A stretch of 64,000 bases of DNA from Pedobacter sp. MR2016-24 (GCF_026239655.1 NZ_JAPIVO010000002.1:682001-746000), one strand, 5' to 3'. Shown: positions 1-9,020, counted from the stretch's first letter. Notes: a model not told the origin generated them from the letters alone. Program-made: numbers and translations.

Positions 1-2668
1 AACCACTGGCGCACATCAGGCAGGACTTTATATACCAAAAAATTCCATTTCGCTTGTATTTAACCAGCCTGGAATCCACGGGCAGAACAAGGAAAAGTTT
101 GCAACCATTGTGTGGTCTGATAACATTACATCCCGATGCAGGTTCATATACTATGGGCAGGGAACAAGAGATGAATACCGTGTTACACGACTTGGGAGAA
201 GTTTCAACGTCGATGACCTTGTTGTGTTAGTAAAGGAGGATGAAGAAAACTATCTCGGCTTCCTGCTCAGAAGCGCCCAGGATAAATCCATTTTTCTGGA
301 TCAGTTTCAAATGTCAGATGACGATACCAACAAACTAATTGACAAGTCATTATTCGTTGGGTCATTCTCTAGTGAGCCACAGGAACTCGCCCCACCTGCG
401 ACCGATACACGTACTATAGTCCCGCAGTTGAATAATGACCTAACACAAAATCATTCTATCAACTTCCGGCCTAAGGCTCATATCCTCATCCTGCTCGGCG
501 AAGAACTTATCAAAAGCCCTGTAATGGCCATTTATGAGCTTATAAAAAACGGATATGATGCTGATGCGAAAAGCATTCATGTAACATTTCATAATATCGA
601 CAGGATAGACGACGCTGTTATAGAAATCACCGATTCAGGGACGGGGATCACGGCGGACGTTCTTGAAAACGTATGGTTTGAGCCGGGGACGGATTTCAGA
701 AAGCCGGTAAACATTGATGGTGTACGAACGATCAAACGCAGCCCCATGTTCAATCGCATACCTATGGGTGAGAAAGGTGTTGGTCGTTTCGCGGTTCACA
801 AACTAGGTAACCGTATAAAACTCGTTTCGAGACCAGCCCGGGTTATTCAGGATGCTGACGGTAAATTTGTACGAACTGAGCTCCTTGATTACGAAATTAC
901 TGTTAGTATAGACTGGAGAAGATTCTCTCAAAGCCGCTATCTCGATGATGTTGGTATTGAGTGGACGATGAATAGTGATCCTGCTACGTTTTTGTTTAAA
1001 GATTCGCATGGAACGTTCATTCAGGTCGCAAGCCTGAAAGAAGAATGGACGCGCGGAATGGCGAGGCAGTTAAAAAAGCAAACGCTTTCGATGGTGTCGC
1101 CAAAAAATGATCCCAGTAAATTCCGTATCGAGCTGGATTTTGGAAACTGGTGGCTCAATAATATTCCGGAAACCTCCAGTCTTCTTGAACTTGCCCCATA
1201 CAAGGTTACAGCATTTGTCGACAAAGACTATAATATGACCTTCGATTATGAGTTTCGTCTCGCTAATAATAATGAAATCGGAAGCCGGATTATAGACAAT
1301 AAATTGCCGTCATCTGAATTGGAACATTACGAACATAATATACGCGGTGAAGTTATTCCCTACCTGCGCGAATCTTTAGAAGAACAGGAATATGAAAACC
1401 CTGTCATAGAAAATATAGTTGCAGAATTTGACGCGGCAGAATTACCATTCGGTAATCTCATGCTAGAGATGTATTCATATGATCTCGATTCCATGTCGCT
1501 GAGAGACGTCACAAATAGTCCGAAAAATATCAGGGATCTCCTGCGCGACCATCATGGCATTAAGGTTTTCAAAGGCGACCTGAGGGTCTATGATTATGGT
1601 GATCCGGGAAATGACTGGCTAGGGCTTGATATCAAAAGAGTTAATAATAAAGAATGGTTTTCTAACAACCAGATCATTGGGTATGTCTACCTGGATCCAG
1701 AAACATCCGGACCATTAATCGAAAAAACAAATCGTGAAGGATTTATACATAACGCTGCTTACGCGAATTTCGTTGTTGTTCTTGAGTATATCCTTACCGC
1801 CTTCAAAGCTGAAAGATTTCATGATCGCCAGCGCTGGTTGAAGTTCAACCAGAAAGGAACCGGTGGAAACACATTTGCTGACAGACTTCAGAACTTCCGT
1901 GGATTGATATCGGGATCAGGTCTTGATGCAACCAATCAGGCCCTTTTGCTTGAAGAAGCCAATCGCGTTGGTGAAAAATATAATGAGGACAGAGATGCCT
2001 TACTTATTCCTGCTGGTGTTGGAATGACGGCCTCATTTGCAATGCACGAAATAGAAAAGCTTATTCCACGTATGCAGGAATCTGTCGCAGAAGATCCCGT
2101 AAACAAGTTCAGAATAACCTCACAAGTTTCCGAATTGAAGGACTACTCGGAAGGATTACTGTCTGTACTGAGAAAAGGCGGAGCCGTGAATATGCCGGCG
2201 GTTCAGGTTGTAAAGACGGCCGTCGGCAATTACAATTCCAGATTACAATCGTGGAAGATCGACGTATCAATTACCCCCGGGGGAGATGACACGATTATGC
2301 TCAAAGCCGACAGAAGACTTATCGTCACTGTTTTGATGAACCTTATCGACAACAGCCTTTACTGGCTCGACACCGTTTATAAAGATTTCAAAGGAATTTT
2401 CATCAAGATTACTAAAATTGAAAACGGGGTTTCAATTCTGGTCGTTGACAACGGTCCTGGTTTTAAAGAGACAGTCGGAGATATCGTAACACCTTATTAC
2501 ACGCGAAAACGTAATGGCATAGGTATAGGTATGTATCTGGTAGATACGATCATGATCAATTATGGCCGTCTTAACATTATAACAGACCGCGAAGAACTTT
2601 CCGGAAGAGAAGTTCCTGAAATATATACCGGCGCAGCCGTTGAATTAATATTTAATAAAAATCAATAA
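1..2668 (+). CDS. EcoRII-N-type DNA-binding domain fused to two GHKL ATPase/histidine kinase modules (5' end outside window)
   Basis: The reading frame is open to the left edge, so the GTG at 110 is not the true start. The first ~95 visible residues carry the EcoRII N-terminal (B3-like) signature: TGAHQAGLYIP, then IYYGQGTRDEYRVTRLGR. Counting from GTG 110, residues ~125-240 form a MutL/Hsp90-like GHKL ATPase, with N-box ELIKNGYDADA (N147), DSGTGI (175-180) and GEKGVGRFA (220-228). Residues ~640-852 look like a histidine kinase core: an H-box-like AMHEIEK with H646, then NLIDNS, VVDNGPGF and GIGIGMYLV. It is probably a DNA-sensing ATPase/kinase; the domain calls are read from motifs and the function is inferred. 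It lies 5 bp before a receiver-like gene and is likely co-transcribed with it. No methylase partner is intact nearby. Confidence 0.8.
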   Translation, partial: TTGAHQAGLYIPKNSISLVFNQPGIHGQNKEKFATIVWSDNITSRCRFIYYGQGTRDEYRVTRLGRSFNVDDLVVLVKEDEENYLGFLLRSAQDKSIFLDQFQMSDDDTNKLIDKSLFVGSFSSEPQELAPPATDTRTIVPQLNNDLTQNHSINFRPKAHILILLGEELIKSPVMAIYELIKNGYDADAKSIHVTFHNIDRIDDAVIEITDSGTGITADVLENVWFEPGTDFRKPVNIDGVRTIKRSPMFNRIPMGEKGVGRFAVHKLGNRIKLVSRPARVIQDADGKFVRTELLDYEITVSIDWRRFSQSRYLDDVGIEWTMNSDPATFLFKDSHGTFIQVASLKEEWTRGMARQLKKQTLSMVSPKNDPSKFRIELDFGNWWLNNIPETSSLLELAPYKVTAFVDKDYNMTFDYEFRLANNNEIGSRIIDNKLPSSELEHYEHNIRGEVIPYLRESLEEQEYENPVIENIVAEFDAAELPFGNLMLEMYSYDLDSMSLRDVTNSPKNIRDLLRDHHGIKVFKGDLRVYDYGDPGNDWLGLDIKRVNNKEWFSNNQIIGYVYLDPETSGPLIEKTNREGFIHNAAYANFVVVLEYILTAFKAERFHDRQRWLKFNQKGTGGNTFADRLQNFRGLISGSGLDATNQALLLEEANRVGEKYNEDRDALLIPAGVGMTASFAMHEIEKLIPRMQESVAEDPVNKFRITSQVSELKDYSEGLLSVLRKGGAVNMPAVQVVKTAVGNYNSRLQSWKIDVSITPGGDDTIMLKADRRLIVTVLMNLIDNSLYWLDTVYKDFKGIFIKITKIENGVSILVVDNGPGFKETVGDIVTPYYTRKRNGIGIGMYLVDTIMINYGRLNIITDREELSGREVPEIYTGAAVELIFNKNQ

Positions 2669-2673
2669 GCATT

Positions 2674-3468
2674 ATGTCTGAATTATTATTGGAAGCCCCT
2701 GTACTTGCACTTGGAACTAAGATTGCTATTGTAGACGACAACGATGACGATGCGACTCCTCTTGAATTAGAGCTGAACAAATTGTCCATAAGCAATCATT
2801 ACTACAATGTTGACATATTTGATCCCCACTATCCGGCGCAACCATTAAAAGATGTTGAGATGGTATTTATGGATCTGTACTTTGTCACTGATTTTGGCGT
2901 GCAGTTTGATCCTTTTGCTTGCACGGAATGGTTGAAAAGAATAGTTCCTTATGGACAAAAGTACATACTTGTAGTTTGGTCGAGGGATGCAGACGATTAC
3001 ACACAAGAACTGCTCGCTGCAATGGCAACAATCGATATTACTATGCCATATTTCACTGATTCAAGAAGCAAACAACGATACAGAAATAAAGACAATTCAT
3101 TTGATGTACCAAGGTTGCTTGATGACGTTGGCGCAAGATTGAAAGAAATTCCGACGGGCAGTTACGATTATTTTGGTCAGATACTTGAGGTTGACGAAAT
3201 CTATCAGGAAGTACTTATCAATTGCCTTATGGATGAGGATAAGAACGTTTTCGAGGTCAGAAGATTTGACCTTCATCTGTTTGACAATTTCTTGAAACCC
3301 ACACCGGAACAATTTATCAGAATTAAGATCACAAATAAACCCGGATCGAGTACCATTGACTTTCTGGAAGAGAATGCCGACCTGAGTAAAAAATTTATTA
3401 AAACGGACCCAATTGGTCTTGATGATATGGACTGGCCAAACATTTCGGACAATGAAGGTAACCTTTAA
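2674..3468 (+). CDS. Receiver-like (response-regulator) protein with unknown C-terminal half
   Basis: 264 residues. The N-terminal ~130 residues have a receiver-type layout: a hydrophobic strand followed by an acidic cluster (KIAIVDDNDDD, residues ~16-26), a probable phospho-accepting aspartate D67 in VFMDLYF, and a later strand ILVVWSRD where receivers keep a Thr/Ser. The C-terminal half has no DNA-binding domain that I recognise. It follows the kinase-like gene by 5 bp, and its 3' end overlaps the next start by 17 bp, so the three genes are probably translated together. The simplest reading is that it accepts a phosphoryl group from the upstream kinase module and controls the downstream hydrolase. 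That pairing is inferred from position. Confidence 0.7.
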   Translation: MSELLLEAPVLALGTKIAIVDDNDDDATPLELELNKLSISNHYYNVDIFDPHYPAQPLKDVEMVFMDLYFVTDFGVQFDPFACTEWLKRIVPYGQKYILVVWSRDADDYTQELLAAMATIDITMPYFTDSRSKQRYRNKDNSFDVPRLLDDVGARLKEIPTGSYDYFGQILEVDEIYQEVLINCLMDEDKNVFEVRRFDLHLFDNFLKPTPEQFIRIKITNKPGSSTIDFLEENADLSKKFIKTDPIGLDDMDWPNISDNEGNL

Positions 3469-4447
3469 AGACGTAGGACAAGGTGATTCCATTATTCTTG
3501 AATGGAACAGCGACGGAATAGATAAAATAGGGATAGTAGATTGCAACATAAGAGGCAAAACGGATAACCCGGTTGTGTCATATTTACAGAACAGCAACTA
3601 CAAAGTGATCGAGTTTTTGATTATTTCCCATCCTCACTCTGATCATTATTCCGGTATTCTTGATTTGCTTAATTACAGCGAGCAGAATGAAGTTGAGATC
3701 AGGAGAATAGCCAGTACATTTATGTTGGGGGACCTTAAAGATTATTTCAAATATTTCGAAATAACCCCCACTGACACCGAGTTGTTGACTTCGATACGTG
3801 TAAAATGGGTTGACATGATAAAAAAAGGTCTGATTGGCCGGGAGGAGACTTTGCTCGACGGGAAACAAATGCAAATTGATAAGGAAGTTACGATTGTGTC
3901 ACTTGCGCCATCAATGCAGGATGTCAGAGATTACCAGAAAATAGTGAAGCTTGATGCAAAAGTTAACGTCAAAGAAGCAAGTCGCGCAGCAAATTTACTG
4001 TCGACACTTTTAAAAGTGACCTATCAGAGTTATAACTACCTTCTGACAAGTGATACAGAAAAGGTCAGTTTTCTTCGGGCTTTTGATAATGAGCCCCATC
4101 ATTTTTCTGGTGTAAATTTCCACGTATGTCAAATTCCACACCACGGTTCAAAAAAAAATCATGCGCCTGATTTCTGGAAAAACATTGGAAACTTTAAAAT
4201 TCAGAATGCCATTGCATCAGCCGGAAAAGGTTATGGACATCCTTCTATTACGGTTTTAAAGGCGTTTTACGATACAGGTTATGAAGTGTACTGCACAAAC
4301 ATATTGAATGGAATGACAGATTTTGCAAAGATTCTGCTTGCACGCCAAAAAGCACTGGACCCTTTCAGCAAATCTGCACCAGAATACATGAAAGCCAATG
4401 ATAGATCTTTCATCGTTGATGGCGGGAATGTCGTTCTAGAAAAGTGA
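3452..4447 (+). CDS. ComEC-like metallo-beta-lactamase-fold hydrolase
   Basis: 331 residues from the ATG at 3452. This start is preferred over the in-frame start at 3413 because the conserved strand KVTFKDVGQGDSI begins right after it. Visible motifs are DVGQGDS at the N-terminus, the metal-binding HPHSDH (HxHxDH), a PHHGS motif near residue 230, and GYGHPS, all in the order seen in the soluble ComEC/Rec2-type MBL domain. There is no membrane segment, so it should act in the cytoplasm. MBL-fold enzymes of this kind cut nucleic acids or hydrolyse small esters and also serve as effectors in some anti-phage systems; the substrate here is unknown. It overlaps the receiver-like gene, suggesting translational coupling. 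Confidence 0.8.
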   Translation: MKVTFKDVGQGDSIILEWNSDGIDKIGIVDCNIRGKTDNPVVSYLQNSNYKVIEFLIISHPHSDHYSGILDLLNYSEQNEVEIRRIASTFMLGDLKDYFKYFEITPTDTELLTSIRVKWVDMIKKGLIGREETLLDGKQMQIDKEVTIVSLAPSMQDVRDYQKIVKLDAKVNVKEASRAANLLSTLLKVTYQSYNYLLTSDTEKVSFLRAFDNEPHHFSGVNFHVCQIPHHGSKKNHAPDFWKNIGNFKIQNAIASAGKGYGHPSITVLKAFYDTGYEVYCTNILNGMTDFAKILLARQKALDPFSKSAPEYMKANDRSFIVDGGNVVLEK

Positions 4448-4476
4448 CATAAGAATTATTGGCAACTAATGTTTAT

Positions 4477-4690
4477 TTAATAACCATTTATAGGAGGTGA
4501 AGTATTCAATAATCTACCTTTTTTATTTTGTTCAGTCCAATTTGGTTTCCTTTTTGCACGATCTTGTGGGCTAAAGCACTTAACAAAGTCATGTAAGCTT
4601 TCGTATGTAAGAGGATTTTTTTTGAGGGTATGATGAACATTAGTTCTATAGTCATAAAAACAAATATCTTTAGCCTTTACTCCGGTATTC
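4477..4690 (-). pseudogene. Remnant of a type I restriction N6-adenine methylase (HsdM)
   Basis: The reverse strand reads GVKAKDICFYDYRTN, then HHTLKKNPLTYESLHDFVKC, then FSPQDR, which is the C-terminal part of type I HsdM proteins. Both ends are lost: upstream it runs straight into an AbiEi-like fragment in another frame, and downstream it ends at an in-frame stop after unrelated residues. It is too short to be active. It shows that a restriction-modification system once stood here. The fragment is read by eye and its identity is moderately sure. Confidence 0.6.
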
Positions 4691-4854
4691 AGGAGTAATA
4701 ACTACATAGAATTCATTCCTTATTAAAGCAATCTTTTTCTTCTTTTTAAGTCTCTGAAGTGCTTTTTTAATTGCTTCATCTGAGTGTTCAAATTGACCAT
4801 GTACTTCTGGCAGTGAAAAAGCATACCTTCCATTGGAACGCAGTTCATTAATAA
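4670..4854 (-). pseudogene. Remnant of an AbiEi-type antitoxin / winged-helix regulator
   Basis: The reverse strand reads ELRSNGRYAFSLPEV, followed by ~20 residues of charged helix (EAIKKALQRLKKKKKI) and FYVVITPEYRSKG, then stop. This is the N-terminal winged-helix plus the characteristic FYVI-PPEY stretch of AbiEi antitoxins (type IV toxin-antitoxin AbiE). There is no start codon: the 5' side abuts the dnaE fragment at 4854/4855. The rest of the antitoxin and any AbiEii toxin are missing. It is a deletion scar in the same graveyard as the HsdM remnant. Confidence 0.6.
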
Positions 4855-5897
4855 AGGTTCCTGTTTTCTGGTTTAAAATTCACCAGGATCAGCCTGGCGA
4901 TGACCAGCAGCTGGTTCTTGGTTTTCCCGGTGAAACGAAATGCGCCGATAAATATCAGGATTTGTATCCCTTCAATGCCGATAGGAATGCGGTTAATGAA
5001 ATCCTCCATCGATTTATAATTTCCATTCCTTTCGCGTTCGGCAACAATTTCCAGTGCAACCTTGCCTTGCAAACCGTCTAAGTGCATAAAACCCAGGAAA
5101 ACTTCAATACCATACAAAGTAGTAGTATACTCACTTTTATTGACACAGGGGTTCTGGATATGTGCACCAGACATCCTGGCTTCATGGACATAAACTTCGG
5201 TTCGGTAAAAGCCGCCCATGTTGTTGATCACGGCGACCATAAACTCTATGGGGTAATGCACTTTCAGGTACAAACTCTGGTAACTCTCCACGGCATAGGA
5301 TGCGGAATGCGCTTTACAAAAAGAATAGCCGGCAAAGGACTCAATTTGCCGGTAAATCTCTTCGCTCAGTTTCATGGGATGACCCTGCTGCGCACAGCTT
5401 TCGAAAAAGTGTTCTTTCACTTTCTGCAATGCTTCCTTAGAACGGCCTTTTCCGCTCATCGCCCTGCGCAGGATATCCCCGTCGGCAGCGGGCAATCCAC
5501 CATAATGCAGTGCAATTTTGATCACATCTTCCTGGTATACCATGATGCCATAGGTTTCCCCGAGCTGTTCTTTAAATACCTCATGGAAATACTCAAAGCG
5601 ATCGGGATAGTTATGCCTGAAGATATATTCTTTCATCATCCCGCTCTGCGCTACACCGGGCCGGATGATCGAAGAGGCGGCCACCAGGATCTTGTAGTCA
5701 TTGCATTTGAGTCGCCGTAGCAAACCGCGCATGGCCGGACTTTCAATATAAAAGCAGCCAATGGTTTTTCCTCTTTCCAGGAATACGTTACAGGCAGCTT
5801 CGTTTTTGGAAATGGCATTGTCCCGGATGTCTACCTTCACACCGCAGTTCATTTCAATGAGCCTTAAGCTTTCATCGATATGGCCTAGGCCACGCTG
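4855..5897 (-). pseudogene. Internal fragment of a DnaE-type polymerase gene
   Basis: This reverse-strand fragment matches residues ~484-830 of the dnaE gene at 17506-20565. It lacks the PHP domain, the catalytic PDFDID aspartates and the C-terminal OB region, so it cannot be a polymerase. The central 953 bp (4885-5837) show no difference from the complete gene, but the outer ~30 and ~60 bp differ at roughly one base in eight. That pattern fits an older diverged paralogue whose middle has been converted by the complete copy. An open frame (5918-4848) still runs through it, ending at a stop made by the junction with the AbiEi remnant. Confidence 0.85.
4885..5837. repeat. 953-bp direct repeat, copy 1
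   Basis: No difference was seen from 18104-19056, at a constant offset of 13,219 bp and in the same orientation. The match breaks at 4884 (c versus a) and at 5838 (c versus t); beyond these points the two loci still align but have diverged. Confidence 0.85.
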
Positions 5898-5920
5898 TTC
5901 GAGTCCATCATGATCCACTA
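5898..5920 (+). other. Probable tRNA 3'-end fragment (attachment-site scar)
   Basis: The dnaE similarity stops at 5897 and the plus strand continues with TTCGAGTCCATCATGATCCA and then CTA. This has the form of a tRNA T-loop (TTCGAGT), T-stem 3' strand, acceptor 3' strand ATGATCC and discriminator A. The 5' three quarters of the tRNA are absent. A 3' tRNA end followed by a terminator is what integrases leave at one boundary of a genomic island. The T-loop fit is clear; the att role is inferred. Confidence 0.5.
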
Positions 5921-5929
5921 TGCCAGAAG

Positions 5930-5967
5930 CCCGTTTTAACGTCTTAGAAACGGGGTTTTTGTTTTTT
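5930..5967 (+). terminator. Intrinsic terminator after the tRNA 3' fragment
   Basis: Stem arms CCCGTTT (5930-5936) and AAACGGG (5948-5954) are followed by G and a long T-rich tail (TTTTTGTTTTTT). It points in the plus direction, although no complete plus-strand gene lies just before it, as expected if it belonged to the tRNA gene whose 3' end is at 5898-5920. Confidence 0.65.
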
Positions 5968-6312
5968 AGCTATCTTTCAGTTAGCTATAGTGTCGAAGGC
6001 AGTCGTCCTTTTGGGCAGGATTTACATAATTTTTTGTTGAACTTCACGCAAGTGATGGTACCACCATATTTTTCTACAATGTTTACCGCTGTATTTTTTG
6101 CTTTTATAATTATTAATCCTTCCAAAAACTGTAAAGGGAAACCTATATCAAATCACCTGCAAGGCTATAGTAGGCTTTGCAGGTGATTCACTCTGAAATA
6201 GTGGTACAGTTAACTTAAAGATATTCAATTAATTTTCTATACCCTTTACAACCAGATATTAATATGGGCGGCACATGCCGCCCGTGTTAGACCCTGTATA
6301 CTAAGGTTAAAT
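5968..6312. other. Gene-free stretch with two stem-loops
   Basis: No convincing gene. A stem-loop at 6152-6187 has 11-bp perfect arms (ATCACCTGCAA / TTGCAGGTGAT). A second, at 6266-6283, has GGGCGG / CCGCCC arms and lies 29 bp beyond the stop of the thioredoxin-like gene, so it may mark the 3' end of that reverse-strand operon, though neither has a clear U tract. A weak reverse-strand frame at ~6010-6130 was not recognised. Confidence 0.5.
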
Positions 6313-7488
6313 TTACTGTTCACTGAGTAGCTTTACTAAAATGTTATTTAGTTCCTTACCTCTCAAATCTTTACCAATGATCTTTCCTGAAGGATCGATC
6401 AGGAAGTTTGCAGGGATACTTCGTACACCATAAATTTTTGAAGCTGCATTATCCCAGCCTGTCAGATCGGATAACTGTGTCCATGTCAGGCCATCTTTTT
6501 CGATAGCAGTAAGCCAAGCATCTTTTTTACCAGGATTGTCCAGTGAAACACCTAGAATAGTAAAGTTTTTGTCTTTGAAAGAATTAAATGCTTTTACCAA
6601 ATTTGGGTTTTCAGCACGGCATGGCCCGCACCATGACGCCCAAAAATCAAGCAACACATATTTACCCCGAAAATCGGATAATTTTACTGGCCTGCCATTT
6701 ACATCATTTTGTGTAAAATCAGGTGCCTGTTTCCCTTCCGACACCAGCATTTCTGAGGAGGCCCGGGCCGATTTCTCTTTGAGTTTGGTCAAAGCTACAC
6801 TTCTTATTTTGCTACTTTCATTTTGACTTTCCAGTATTGTAATAAGTGAATCTGCTCTAGCTTTACTGACTGAACCTCCTCCAGCAACATAGTACGTCAT
6901 CAGTGGCATCAATGTTGAACCAGGATGCTGCTTAACAAACTGTGATTGGATTTCATTCAGGTCCGCAAAACTATCTTCGTATGCTTTCAGGGCCTGCACC
7001 CTTACATCATTACGTGTCAAATAACTCACAGACTGCATTTTCTCTACAATAATGTTGACCCCTTTGAAAGCTTTAGCGAAAACCTGATTATATTGATGAT
7101 ATACTTCAGCTGATGCTCCCGTTTCTGTAACATTTGAAATGGAACCATCCAAAATCACGTCTGTTTCACCTTTAACAATGATCAATCGGGCCTTAACTTT
7201 TTCTGTTACATTCATTTGGTCCAGCTCAGGACCCAACGCCAGGGTTAATTCTATCGCATCGTTCTCTATTTCTCCAGTAAATTTATAAGTTCCGTTGACA
7301 ACAGTTGCACTGTCAGTTTTCCTATTTAAGTAATCCGGATATATCAGGAAAACTTTGTCTGGCATTGCTGCCATATTCTTAAAAGTACCATTGATGACAA
7401 ACTGGGTTGCTTTTTGCGCCAATCCAACAGTATGCAATACGGCGATTAATGTTAGTGTAAATATGATTTTTTTTGAAATTTGTTCCAT
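6313..7488 (-). CDS. TlpA/thioredoxin-fold protein with DUF4369-like N-terminal domain
   Basis: 391 residues with an N-terminal hydrophobic signal ending near LHTVGLAQ, so it is periplasmic or surface-exposed. Residues ~30-130 form a beta-rich domain like DUF4369. The C-terminal ~150 residues are an AhpC/TSA-thioredoxin fold starting at APDF and carrying the redox motif WASWCGPCR, then the cis-proline loop VRSIPANFLIDPSG. It should reduce or reshuffle disulfides outside the cytoplasm. It is the last gene of the sigma/FecR/SusC/SusD set read on the minus strand; such thioredoxin-like genes often follow SusCD pairs in Pedobacter. The client protein is unknown. Confidence 0.85.
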   Translation of the reverse strand: MEQISKKIIFTLTLIAVLHTVGLAQKATQFVINGTFKNMAAMPDKVFLIYPDYLNRKTDSATVVNGTYKFTGEIENDAIELTLALGPELDQMNVTEKVKARLIIVKGETDVILDGSISNVTETGASAEVYHQYNQVFAKAFKGVNIIVEKMQSVSYLTRNDVRVQALKAYEDSFADLNEIQSQFVKQHPGSTLMPLMTYYVAGGGSVSKARADSLITILESQNESSKIRSVALTKLKEKSARASSEMLVSEGKQAPDFTQNDVNGRPVKLSDFRGKYVLLDFWASWCGPCRAENPNLVKAFNSFKDKNFTILGVSLDNPGKKDAWLTAIEKDGLTWTQLSDLTGWDNAASKIYGVRSIPANFLIDPSGKIIGKDLRGKELNNILVKLLSEQ

Positions 7489-7584
7489 TTTTTTTAAAGC
7501 TGAGTGATGTTAGCTATTTATTGCATCAAGCCCGGATATAACTTTAGACGTTTGAAATAGCATGTGTTTATATTTTAATAATAA

Positions 7585-9015
7585 TTAATTATATCCTGGA
7601 TTCTGGTCTAAATTTTTATCGTTTTTAATCTCATAAGCAGGTATGGGCATCAATTGCTTATAAGGAGACCATATTCCCCCTTTTGTAGGGCTAACCACTG
7701 TCATTACATCATTGATTCGTCCGGAACGCTTTAAATCGAACCATCGGTGGCCCTGCTCACAAAAGAGTTCCAGCTGTCTTTCTTTCATCACTTCATCCAG
7801 GAGTGCAGACTGGTTAAGGGTAGAAGTGTTTCCCAGTCCGGCGCGATTACGGATTTTGTTGATATCAGCTTGTGCACCATTTATATTGTTGAGATGGGCA
7901 CGTGCTTCTGCCCGGATTAAATACTGTTCGGCCAAACGGAGCAAGGTCAGATACTCTGGTTTATTGGCCGCTAATGCCGGTGTACTGGCTTTATACTTGT
8001 ATGGGAACAGGTAATTTACGCCAGAAATGTTTGCTGTTCCTATCCAATTTGCTTTCCTTAAATCGTTAGCCTCGAAAGCCTGTTCCAATTGAGGACTGAT
8101 AGAGGCAGGATTGGATGAAGTACCTATGGAATTGGTCAGCACAAAAGTACGTGCCTCGAATAAAGCATAGTTGCCCTGAATAACAGCCTGCAGCTGAAAT
8201 ATGGATTCCTGAGAGTTTTTCAGGAATACCGAAGAGGGGGCAACCAGGGAGAACATGGATGTATTGTCAATCAGAATAGAAGCGGCAGTTTCTGCCTGCG
8301 GCCATTGTTCATTATATAGATAGATACGGGCCAACAATGCCGTGGCAGCCCAATAAGTAGGGCGTACTCTTTCTGCGCTTGCAGAAGGATATGACGTTAA
8401 AGCATCACCATTTAAGTAATCTTTGCTGAGTTTAACCTGTGCATCTTGCAGATCGGCTGTGATCTGCGTATAAATTTCAGCCACTTCAGCACGTTTGGCC
8501 ATGGTGTACAGGCGGTAATCAGGCTTAGTGACCAACGGGACTTTACCATAGGTGTTCACAAGATAGTAATAAAGCAATGCACGCATAAATTTGGCTTCCC
8601 CCACCAACTGCAGTTTGAGCTGCGCATTCAGTTTACTACTGGTCTCTATACCTTCAATAGCCACATTACAATTATAAATGAGTGTATAAGTGGTGCTCCA
8701 GTAAATCTCGGTATCAACAGACACATTATTCTGGTAAAGCTGTGTATACGAGGAAGCCGCATTGATATAATGGTTTTTAAGTTCATCGGAAGCGAAGCCC
8801 ATATAGGCTGTTGCATAGCTGGTCAGCACATTATTGGTCTCAGCGATCCGTACATATAGCCCATTCAGTACTGATGTTGCGGTTTCATTCGTCGCATATA
8901 TGGTAGATGCTGTGAGCCTGTCGTCAGGCGGATCAAGTTGAACAAATTTTTTGCACCCGGAGGTCAGGGTGAATGAGATCAAAATGAGTATAGTGTATAT
9001 ATATTTCATTTTCAT
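7585..9015 (-). CDS. SusD/RagB-family nutrient-binding outer-membrane lipoprotein
   Basis: 476 residues. It has a lipoprotein signal with the cysteine in LTSGCKKF, then the typical SusD start (VQLDPPDDRLTASTIYAT, NGLYVRI). The C-terminal part keeps the SusD pattern LRLAEQYLIRAEARA, NKIRNRAGL, ERQLELFCEQGHRWFDLKRSGR and a final DQNPGY. It caps the SusC barrel from outside and binds the substrate. It begins 5 bp after the SusC stop. The ligand cannot be told from sequence, and no glycosidase or peptidase gene is present in this locus to suggest one. Confidence 0.92.
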   Translation of the reverse strand: MKMKYIYTILILISFTLTSGCKKFVQLDPPDDRLTASTIYATNETATSVLNGLYVRIAETNNVLTSYATAYMGFASDELKNHYINAASSYTQLYQNNVSVDTEIYWSTTYTLIYNCNVAIEGIETSSKLNAQLKLQLVGEAKFMRALLYYYLVNTYGKVPLVTKPDYRLYTMAKRAEVAEIYTQITADLQDAQVKLSKDYLNGDALTSYPSASAERVRPTYWAATALLARIYLYNEQWPQAETAASILIDNTSMFSLVAPSSVFLKNSQESIFQLQAVIQGNYALFEARTFVLTNSIGTSSNPASISPQLEQAFEANDLRKANWIGTANISGVNYLFPYKYKASTPALAANKPEYLTLLRLAEQYLIRAEARAHLNNINGAQADINKIRNRAGLGNTSTLNQSALLDEVMKERQLELFCEQGHRWFDLKRSGRINDVMTVVSPTKGGIWSPYKQLMPIPAYEIKNDKNLDQNPGYN

Positions 9016-9020
9016 AAGAT

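Noticed and set aside
5082..5720. Plus-strand 212-residue frame inside the dnaE fragment, repeated at 18301-18939
   Set aside because: It is antisense to dnaE coding sequence in both copies; identity follows from the nucleotide repeat and the protein has no recognisable fold.
5920..6186. 88-residue plus-strand frame after the tRNA scar
   Set aside because: It runs through the terminator at 5930-5967 and has no family similarity; probably chance.
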